From Chitinophaga jiangningensis (GTDB taxonomy: Bacteria > Bacteroidota > Bacteroidia > Chitinophagales > Chitinophagaceae): a DNA stretch of 64,000 bases. The notes under the pieces were generated by a model. That model worked only from the letters and a program-made list of their open reading frames with translations, was not told where the DNA came from and did not search any database. How positions within the stretch are numbered: the stretch's first letter is position 1; every line of letters begins with the position of its first letter. The stretch is from NCBI RefSeq assembly GCF_900142605.1, contig NZ_FRBL01000011.1:177131-241130 (forward strand). The letters are read 5' to 3'. This document shows, in pieces, positions 44,406 through 51,135 of the stretch. A program made the translations under genes and the position numbers.

Positions 44406-45167
44406 TTACGAGGCGCTGATCAAACCCCGGATAAATTCACTGTAAGACTCCTTAAACGGTAGCACCTTATCGATGAAGAGTTTGTTCCGTACCGTTGTAA
44501 CGGCTTGCTGTAACACAGGATTATACCCTGCTACGGTTACCTCTCTCCAATAAATACCCGACCCTCTTTTTTGCCAGGCAGGCAAATCGTTATAGTTGAT
44601 CCCGTGTGAAAACAGCAGCTCGTTTTTATCGGCACTGCTGAGTCCTTCAATGCGGTTGGTGGCCGCTACGGCGGACAAGCCACTATTTCGCAGCAGCCAG
44701 TAACAATGTGCGCTCAGCGCATTACGGTGTGCATCTTCATTCCGCCAGCGGAAATAATCTGTAACGACAGCTGCGTTCGGAAACTCGCAGATACGGCAAT
44801 CGAAACTTGCCACATCTCCCAGTAATAAAGAAAATTTAGCACTCGCCTCCCCTGCCAGCAAGGAATTCAGCTTACGCTCCTTCCTGCTGAACGACTGGTC
44901 CTGCAAATGGAACAACAAGGATATTTCATCACTCTGCGTATAGCCATAAATGATATTAAAGCCGCAGTTCATCAGGTGCAACACCGTCGCAATCATATAA
45001 TCATGAAAACGTTCGTCGAATGGTTTGGCAAAATCATGCCGCTCCTTGGTGAGCTTTGTAAAGCCGCGCCCGTCAATACGCGCCACAATATACATTTCCG
45101 GCATGATGCTGCGGTCGTTCACCGTTTCAAAGCTTCGCATCCGCTGGTCCAGCTCTTCAAATTTCAT
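44406..45167 (-). CDS. Bacterial Thg1-like protein (3'-5' nucleotidyltransferase)
   Basis: Protein of 253 residues of the tRNAHis guanylyltransferase (Thg1) superfamily, enzymes that add nucleotides in the 3'-5' direction. The palm motifs are RIDGRGFTKLTK (Asp32, metal ligand) and YTQSDEISLLF (Asp80-Glu81). The Thg1 domain continues through HRNALSAHCYWLLR, and the later HGINYNDLPAWQKRGSGIYW resembles the conserved Thg1 C-terminal block. Bacterial Thg1-like proteins mostly repair tRNA 5' ends using a template rather than adding G-1, since bacterial tRNAHis usually encodes G-1. The gene is isolated and bracketed by inverted copies of an interspersed repeat, which could mean transfer. Confidence 0.92.
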   Translation of the reverse strand: MKFEELDQRMRSFETVNDRSIMPEMYIVARIDGRGFTKLTKERHDFAKPFDERFHDYMIATVLHLMNCGFNIIYGYTQSDEISLLFHLQDQSFSRKERKLNSLLAGEASAKFSLLLGDVASFDCRICEFPNAAVVTDYFRWRNEDAHRNALSAHCYWLLRNSGLSAVAATNRIEGLSSADKNELLFSHGINYNDLPAWQKRGSGIYWREVTVAGYNPVLQQAVTTVRNKLFIDKVLPFKESYSEFIRGLISAS

Positions 45168-45295
45168 GCTGCCAGGGTTTAATAATAAATATGATTGCTT
45201 CCATTGTAATTATTACACCTCCATCTCCCTAACTCATATAAAACGATAAAACAACAAAACACAAAAAGCTCCTCCTCTATCTCCAACTCCTTATA

Positions 45296-45378
45296 AACAA
45301 CAAAACATAATCCTTTGCTGCTTACCTGCTTTGCTGCTTTGCGTGCAAAAAAGACCACTCCCCGGCGCCGAAGGCGCC
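45296..45378 (-). repeat. CAAAGCAGC repeat plus hairpin module, reverse copy
   Basis: Reverse-orientation unit (AACAACAAAACATAATCC, TTTGCTGCTTACCTGC, TTTGCTGCTTTGCGTGC, AAAAAAGACC) followed by the perfect GGCGCC-GAA-GGCGCC hairpin at 45364-45378. It is an almost exact mirror of 44248-44332, so the Thg1-like gene lies between inverted modules. Confidence 0.88.
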
Positions 45379-45395
45379 TACTTAAACACTTCCCC

Positions 45396-45929
45396 TTACG
45401 CCTCTTTGAGAGCAACCCGCTTATAATAAATAATCGTCCCCGACAACCCACCGTGCGGCTTCAGTGCAAAGTCAGGAATCACACCCACCTTCTGAAAGCC
45501 CAGTGCCTCATAAAATCCTGCTGCACCTTCATCTTCCGCCGTATCCAGTGTGATCAGCGTACGGTTTTTCTGCAGGGCAATCGCCTCTGCCGCATCCATC
45601 AGTGCGCGGGCAATCCCCTGCCCCCTGTAGGCCACCCGTACCATCATTTTGGCCACTTCAGCGCGATGCGGCTGGTTAGGCGGCGAATTCAGTATAAGCG
45701 TAACCGTACCGATGAGCTTAGCCCCATCGAAAGCACCCAGCACTACCCGCTCCCCCGCAATCACTGCGTTGATAGACGATCGCCAGAAGGCCTGCGCTAC
45801 ATTTTCCTGCAAAGGATGCATGAAACTCACTGAGCCGCCATGCGCCACAGTTTCGATTAATAAGTCGGCCAGCGCGTTGATAATCTCCGGCTCGTACACC
45901 AGCGGAGCTATATGGTATCCTGGATTCAT
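45396..45929 (-). CDS. GNAT family N-acetyltransferase
   Basis: Acetyl-CoA-dependent N-acyltransferase of 177 residues, cytoplasmic. The GNAT core is clear: KLIGTVTLILN (beta-4), EVAKMMVRVAYRGQGIARAL with the acetyl-CoA pyrophosphate loop YRGQGIA (motif A), TLITLDTAEDEGAAGFYEALGF (motif B) and a final strand. The substrate cannot be predicted. The stop codon lies 18 bp from the hairpin of the reverse repeat module. Confidence 0.9.
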   Translation of the reverse strand: MNPGYHIAPLVYEPEIINALADLLIETVAHGGSVSFMHPLQENVAQAFWRSSINAVIAGERVVLGAFDGAKLIGTVTLILNSPPNQPHRAEVAKMMVRVAYRGQGIARALMDAAEAIALQKNRTLITLDTAEDEGAAGFYEALGFQKVGVIPDFALKPHGGLSGTIIYYKRVALKEA

Positions 45930-46191
45930 TTGAACATTAATTTTATAATTCTATTTTAGTTTCAGGGAGATGGTAATGCCGCGACTAAAATAATAATTAC
46001 CGGGATGAATGTTATAAAATTATGTTACCCGGCTGCGGCAAATCACCCACCCTGTTTTTTTTACTCGTGTCCACTGCCTTATCCGGTACCCCCATATCTC
46101 AGATCCATATCAATTTTTTTCACAAAAGTGCAACTACCCTACAGTAAGTAACCTGAATGATTTTGTGTAAAATCAGAATAATTCAGTACCA
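45930..46191. other. AT-rich intergenic region, nothing recognised
   Basis: A 262-bp gap between the divergent GNAT and thioredoxin-fold genes. No ORF, repeat or hairpin stands out; both promoters should be here. Confidence 0.4.
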
Positions 46192-46215
46192 TTGATCAAC
46201 AAAAGAAGATGTGTC

Positions 46216-46776
46216 ATGGATTTTAAAGCATATGAGCAGGAATTTCAAAAAATTCTGCACGACCCGGCACCTGCACCGCCTTATAACAACGCTGATTACC
46301 TGAATTATACAAAGCTGAACTGGTCCAGGCAATCACGCTGGCTGAAGACCGGGAAATTATCGGAAGATATTATTGCCGCGGTGAAAAGCATCACCCAACC
46401 GCAGCACTGGATCATTATCACGGAGCCATGGTGCGGAGATGCCTCCCACATCGTGCCGTTCATTCACATGATTGCCGGATTGAATCCGATGATTACAACC
46501 GAATATCAGCTGCGCGATTCACCACCGTTCCTGATCAATCAATATCTCACCAATGGTAAATCCAAATCAATACCTAAACTGGTGATACGGGATACCGCAG
46601 GAAAAGATTTAGCAGTATGGGGGCCTCGCCCGGCAGGATGCCAAACGTTGTACGACCGCTTAGTACACGAAAAGGCAGATTTCGAACAAATGAAAATTTC
46701 ATTACAACAATGGTATAATGAAGATAAAGGTGTGAGTATACAATTAGAATTATTACCTTTGCTACATACCTACTAA
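46216..46776 (+). CDS. Thioredoxin-fold protein
   Basis: Protein of about 186 residues, probably cytoplasmic. The centre reads WIIITEPWCGDASHIVPFIH, the active-site position of a thioredoxin family used by Firmicutes and Bacteroidota, but the usual CxxC is reduced to a single Cys (WCGDA). SIPKLVIRD is the cis-proline strand. A disulfide isomerase role is therefore doubtful; the protein may act as a one-cysteine thiol enzyme. I prefer the start at MDFKAYEQEF (AAGAAGA upstream); an in-frame ATG lies 24 bp earlier. A strong terminator follows at 46791. Confidence 0.83.
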   Translation: MDFKAYEQEFQKILHDPAPAPPYNNADYLNYTKLNWSRQSRWLKTGKLSEDIIAAVKSITQPQHWIIITEPWCGDASHIVPFIHMIAGLNPMITTEYQLRDSPPFLINQYLTNGKSKSIPKLVIRDTAGKDLAVWGPRPAGCQTLYDRLVHEKADFEQMKISLQQWYNEDKGVSIQLELLPLLHTY

Positions 46777-46790
46777 CCCATCATTTTTAA

Positions 46791-46827
46791 AACAGCGTCA
46801 CAAGGCTTTTGTGACGCTGTTTTTTTA
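46791..46827 (+). terminator. Rho-independent terminator
   Basis: A 13-bp perfect stem (AACAGCGTCACAA with TTGTGACGCTGTT, loop GGCTT) followed by seven T residues, 15 bp after the thioredoxin-fold gene. It may also serve the convergent gene ending at 46830. Confidence 0.92.
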
Positions 46828-46829
46828 TG

Positions 46830-48335
46830 TCAGATTTTTTTCTTCAGCCTTTCCTGTAACTGTGCGTAGTAAAGACTTTCAGGCTGCACATGTTTTCCCT
46901 GCGATACATTGATACCACCTGGCAACATCGGAAATTTCCCAAACGGACGTGCTTCCTGTCGCTGCTCCCCTATGCAGCCAATCATCCAGTTCATACTTCC
47001 AGGAGGCTGCTGATTCAAAAAACTTTTTGCAGTACTGTTCCACACTACCGACCACCCGATGGACCATCCATGACCGGAGCCCATGGAACCGCGATTCATA
47101 TATTCAATACCACCTCCGGGTACGTGACAGTTATCCACCAGCACCCCCGTAGCCCAGCGCTGATGCGGTTGTATCCAGCCACCACCTTCGAAGGTGCAGT
47201 TAAGAATAACAATGGGGCCTGTTACCTTAGCACCGGTGGCGATGTAAAACACATTGCTGCCTTTGATGTAGCAACGCTGTACCAGCAACTGCGGACCGCT
47301 GGCATTAATATCCGCCGGCTTAGCTGCCCCGGTAGTTACAGTATCATGATAAATACGGATGCGGTCCAGCGTAATGCGACGCCCTGTGACGCTGACGCTG
47401 TTGATCGTATTGTACGCCTGTATATCCTCCGCCCAGGCATCGGTAATGCCACTGATGTGAAAAGCCTGGTGATGGCGGTCGTTGATAGTGCCGGTTTGCG
47501 TAGGCGACACGATGCTGAACCCGCCGATGCCGCAGTTCACTATTTCTCCGCTCGTGCTGATGCGTTCAACTACCGCGCTGGTGTACTGTGCATCATAGCT
47601 ATCGGTAAGCGGCACATCCAGGGAAAGGGTGTTGCCATTAATAGCGGTGATAATGCGGTCGGTGGTGAGCTCTCCGTTTATCCATGTCTGTGGTTTACCG
47701 TCGCGCACGAGATCGTGCATGCCCATGAACTGTATCCATTCCGGCGTCACCGGTTTGGTGATACGGATAGTATCTCCCTGGTTAAAAATGGCAGGCTGAT
47801 CAACCGTTAGCTTATTTGTACCTGCCGGCACATAAGCCATAGTAACCTTAGCGGCTGCACTGGTTTTGGTGTACACCGGCTTTCCTCTAAGGGCCACGGC
47901 CACGTGTGCCGGACCTGTAAGTTGTAATACCGTGCCTTTCGGGTTGCTGCCGCTACCTTGGAGTACCACGCCGCTGGTATGCAGTAAAATGGTTTTATCA
48001 CAGGTATAGGCGCCGGCGGCCAGTAACACGGCGCCGCGGAAACCTTTTACTAACGGTAACGCCGACACGGAATCGATAGCCGCCTGAATGGTGGCAGCGT
48101 CATTAGCGTTATCCGGTCGCACGCGGATGCGCACCGGTACATCCGGAATATTCACCCCGCCACCTTTGTAGCCGGCGTAAGAGAAGTCCATGATGCGGTC
48201 ACCACGCGAAGTAGTATCATATTGCAGTTTACCTTTGGAAGACAGGGATACCCATTCCTGTGCATGTGAAAGTACTGCTACGGATAAGAGAGGCAGTACC
48301 ATCCACAGTGCCCTGACGGCTGTACGTTTTTTCAT
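46830..48335 (-). CDS. Secreted right-handed beta-helix protein (pectate-lyase-like)
   Basis: Protein of about 501 residues with a signal peptide (MKKRTAVRALWMVLPLLSVA to SHA). Start taken four codons into the ORF. After the signal comes an N-terminal pectate-lyase-3/GH55-like segment (MDFSYAGYKGGGVNIPDVPV, NDAATIQAAIDSVSALP, RGAVLLAAGAYTCDKTILLH), then coils of a parallel beta-helix (VVLQGSGSNPKGTVLQLTG; AWAEDIQAYNTINSVSVTGR). Polysaccharide lyase or hydrolase activity is likely but the catalytic residues cannot be assigned. It is separated from the kinase/regulator genes by an 85-bp gap and might belong to the downstream pectin locus. Confidence 0.78.
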   Translation of the reverse strand: MKKRTAVRALWMVLPLLSVAVLSHAQEWVSLSSKGKLQYDTTSRGDRIMDFSYAGYKGGGVNIPDVPVRIRVRPDNANDAATIQAAIDSVSALPLVKGFRGAVLLAAGAYTCDKTILLHTSGVVLQGSGSNPKGTVLQLTGPAHVAVALRGKPVYTKTSAAAKVTMAYVPAGTNKLTVDQPAIFNQGDTIRITKPVTPEWIQFMGMHDLVRDGKPQTWINGELTTDRIITAINGNTLSLDVPLTDSYDAQYTSAVVERISTSGEIVNCGIGGFSIVSPTQTGTINDRHHQAFHISGITDAWAEDIQAYNTINSVSVTGRRITLDRIRIYHDTVTTGAAKPADINASGPQLLVQRCYIKGSNVFYIATGAKVTGPIVILNCTFEGGGWIQPHQRWATGVLVDNCHVPGGGIEYMNRGSMGSGHGWSIGWSVVWNSTAKSFLNQQPPGSMNWMIGCIGEQRQEARPFGKFPMLPGGINVSQGKHVQPESLYYAQLQERLKKKI

Positions 48336-48420
48336 AATGGAATTCAAATCAGTAATGCGGATAAAGCTACAGTATTGCCTTAAAACTATCCGTTCAATTA
48401 CTGATAGGATTTTAGCAGTG

Positions 48421-49104
48421 CTACCTGATACTAAAAAGGAAACCTACGCCGTACACGTTCTTGATTTCCACGTTCGGATTTTTTGCAAAATATTTCCGGA
48501 AGCGGGATACAAATACATCCAGGCTACGGCGTAATACATAATCGTTACTGCCCCAAACGGTGGCCAGTATGTCTTCCCGGTTGAGCACCTTATTGGGATG
48601 CTGGAAAAAATACAGCAGCAGGTCATGTTCCCGGGCGGTGAGCTGTATTTCATCCTCATCGGGTACCTGCAGGATGTAAGTATCCTTATTATAAGTGGTA
48701 TGCCCGATAGCGATCACTTTTTCTTCGACGGCCAGTTTGTTGCTGCGACGTATGATATTATTCATCCGCAGCACCAGTTCTTCGGCATCAAAGGGTTTTA
48801 CGATGTAATCATCGGCACCCAGTTGCAGTCCTGTAAGGCGGTCCTGCTTTTGGTTTCGGGCTGTAAGAAAAAGAAATGGCAATGCGGGTTGCAGCAATTG
48901 CAATTGCTTTGCCAGCGAAAAGCCATCCATGCCGGGGAGGTTTACATCAATCAGCGCGATGTGGAAAGGATGGCCTGCTGCCGATTGCATCGCTGCTATT
49001 GCATCCGGGGCCAGCGTTACGGCAAAGTTGCAAAGGGTAAGGTACTGCATCACCATATTACCCAGGTCTGTTTCGTCTTCAATAAGTAATACATTCGTTT
49101 TCAT
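48421..49104 (-). CDS. OmpR-type response regulator
   Basis: Two-component regulator of 227 residues. The receiver domain has acidic Glu9-Asp10-Glu11, phospho-acceptor Asp53 (IALIDVNLPGMDG), the Thr in LFLTARNQ and the Lys in DYIVKPFDAEEL. The C-terminal OmpR winged helix includes EIQLTAREHDLLLYFFQHPN and SLDVFVSRFRKYFAKNPN. It overlaps the kinase gene by 4 bp (kinase first), so the pair is translationally coupled. Target unknown; possibly the divergent SusC locus at 51136. Confidence 0.94.
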   Translation of the reverse strand: MKTNVLLIEDETDLGNMVMQYLTLCNFAVTLAPDAIAAMQSAAGHPFHIALIDVNLPGMDGFSLAKQLQLLQPALPFLFLTARNQKQDRLTGLQLGADDYIVKPFDAEELVLRMNNIIRRSNKLAVEEKVIAIGHTTYNKDTYILQVPDEDEIQLTAREHDLLLYFFQHPNKVLNREDILATVWGSNDYVLRRSLDVFVSRFRKYFAKNPNVEIKNVYGVGFLFSIR

Positions 49105-50537
49105 GGACAGGAAATTAACGGAATGGTGATCACAAACCGGCTGCCATAGCCGGGTGTGCTGAATACATCGATTTGCCAGTTATGTGCTCTCACGCACTGT
49201 TGTACAAAATAAAGGCCTATGCCCAGTCCAGTGATGTTTAAATCATCCGGGGTGCTGGCCCGGTAATATTTCTCAAAAATTTTCTCAATAGTACTTCTGC
49301 TCATACCGATGCCATTGTCGGCTACAGACAACATGGCGTTTTTACCCGCTTCTGCTACGGTAATGTGCACTAATTTATGATCCTGGCGGTTATATTTCAT
49401 CGCATTGTCGATCAGGTTTTGGAGCATCGTGGTAAAGTGAAAGCTATCCGTTTCAATGCAAAGCGGGTGATCTGGCAGGTCGAGGTAAATACTGCGGTGT
49501 TGCTGGACCGTATAGTTTGCTACAATATCGCTTACCAGGGTGTTTACATCCTGCACCATTTTTTCGGTGAGGAGTTTATTTTCAACGGTCATCTCCAGCA
49601 TTTTGCTCACGAGGAGCTGGAGCCGGCGCGACTGCCTTTCAATCACTGCTGCCAGGTTGCTGATTCCCGGATCGGGGACATTTATGTGTTTGAGGTTAAG
49701 CGTGGCCATGATAATAGTGGTAAGCGGCGTATTGAGTTCATGCGTGATGTTATCGATAAAATCCGATTTCATTTCCGACAGTCGCTTTTGTTTCTTCCAC
49801 CGCCTCACCAGGATGACAAACAGGATCACGATGGCCAGCACGGTACACAGCGATGGCAGGATGGTATAACGCATTTGTCCCAGTACGATCGCTCCTCTGT
49901 TGGCCGGATCGGCATGCATGGAAAAGCGTACCAGCAAGGTATTAGGCTTGGGGTCACTCACGGCGATGGCGGCAATGATATTATTGTTGGCGGCTTTTTC
50001 CATGTTACCTGCCAGCCTGATCCCGATATTGCTTTGCATTCCTGCCGGCAGTAAGGGGCGCATAGTGGAAGGTTTATATAAGGGGAGATATTTTTTCCCG
50101 TCAAAAGTAACTGCCAGTTCATGCACCAGTATCGTGTAGGTCATCTGCTCTTTTATTTTAAGGAGATGGCAGATACTATCAAATACCTGGTTGTCCGTAG
50201 CGGCTTTATGGAGCTCCAGCAATACACGATAGGATAACGCTGACGCATACTGCGCAAAGGCCGCCGAATCTGTTTTATACAGTTGCTGCAGTCGCGGTAA
50301 CGCCGTATCCACATGGGCGTGCAGGATATTTTCTCCTCCCGGAAAAAACAGGTCGTTGGCAATAGAGCGGGTATACAATTGGTGTATATCGTACTCTTTT
50401 TCCATGGAGTAGCGGTCGTTCAGCAGCTCATAGGTGTTATACAGCAGCAGGAACTGTGTAAATACCAATGCCACAAAGCAGATGACGGCGGTGATGATGT
50501 AGATCTTATACTGGTGTCGCATTTGGTTGATATACAT
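49101..50537 (-). CDS. Membrane sensor histidine kinase
   Basis: Histidine kinase of about 478 residues. I place the start at MYINQMRHQYKIYIITAV; the ORF reaches 28 codons further, but that part lacks coding character. TM1 (YIITAVICFVALVFTQFLLL) and TM2 (ILPSLCTVLAIVILFVILV) enclose a periplasmic sensor of about 200 residues. HisKA carries the H-box (FIDNITHELNTPLTTIIMA). HATPase_c has N-box NLIDNAMKYNR, G1 VADNGIGM and G2 GLGIGLYFVQQ. It partners the OmpR regulator. The signal sensed is not apparent. Confidence 0.92.
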   Translation of the reverse strand: MYINQMRHQYKIYIITAVICFVALVFTQFLLLYNTYELLNDRYSMEKEYDIHQLYTRSIANDLFFPGGENILHAHVDTALPRLQQLYKTDSAAFAQYASALSYRVLLELHKAATDNQVFDSICHLLKIKEQMTYTILVHELAVTFDGKKYLPLYKPSTMRPLLPAGMQSNIGIRLAGNMEKAANNNIIAAIAVSDPKPNTLLVRFSMHADPANRGAIVLGQMRYTILPSLCTVLAIVILFVILVRRWKKQKRLSEMKSDFIDNITHELNTPLTTIIMATLNLKHINVPDPGISNLAAVIERQSRRLQLLVSKMLEMTVENKLLTEKMVQDVNTLVSDIVANYTVQQHRSIYLDLPDHPLCIETDSFHFTTMLQNLIDNAMKYNRQDHKLVHITVAEAGKNAMLSVADNGIGMSRSTIEKIFEKYYRASTPDDLNITGLGIGLYFVQQCVRAHNWQIDVFSTPGYGSRFVITIPLISCP

Positions 50538-50805
50538 ATATCTACGAAACAATAATAGCCTGCTTATAAGGCGGCAATATGCAGCTTTTAATCTGTTGGC
50601 AAAAGGGCGTTTACATTTCATTTAAGGTTCATTGGCAATTGTTTACATTTCCTTGGATATCTGTTAACAGCTTGTATCACACCGGTTGTGTAATTTAGCC
50701 GTCAATTGGAATAAGGACCTATTTTCCTGCTTTAGAAAATCGATTTAGCAGAAAAGAAGATCAGCAATCAGCAAAACTTACATAAGTATATTCATTATCA
50801 TTCAG

Positions 50806-51040
50806 ATTACCAGATCGGCCAATAAATATCTGATTTTTGGCGTGATTGAACAGATGCCTTCGGCATCCGTTCAATCACGCCCGAGAGAGGGCCATCGGCC
50901 CTCTCTCGGGAGAAAAAATAATACTCAATTACCAGATCGGCCAATATATACCTAATTAATGGCGTGATGGATGGACGACCTTGGGCATCTTCCATCACAT
51001 CTGAAACAGAGCCGAATGGCCCTCTGTCAGGAGAAAAAAA
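50806..51040. repeat. 122-bp tandem duplication of a double-hairpin element
   Basis: Unit 1 starts at 50806 (ATTACCAGATCGGCCAATA) and unit 2 at 50928 with the same text. Unit 1 holds a 20-bp stem (50839-50858 with 50862-50881, loop TTC, one mismatch) and a perfect 14-bp stem (50880-50893 with 50897-50910, loop ATC). Unit 2 has diverged, yet still pairs TGATGGA with TCCATCA and ACAGAGCC with GGCCCTCTGT. Both end in GAGAAAAAA-AATACTC. The rest of the 514-bp gap upstream of SusC is AT-rich. Confidence 0.88.
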
Positions 51041-51135
51041 CAATACTCGCAATATGAAAGTGCTGTACCTGTAAGAAATAAACCAGACAGTCCCAGACAC
51101 AACCAATATCAATCGCATATTTAAATTGTAACGTC

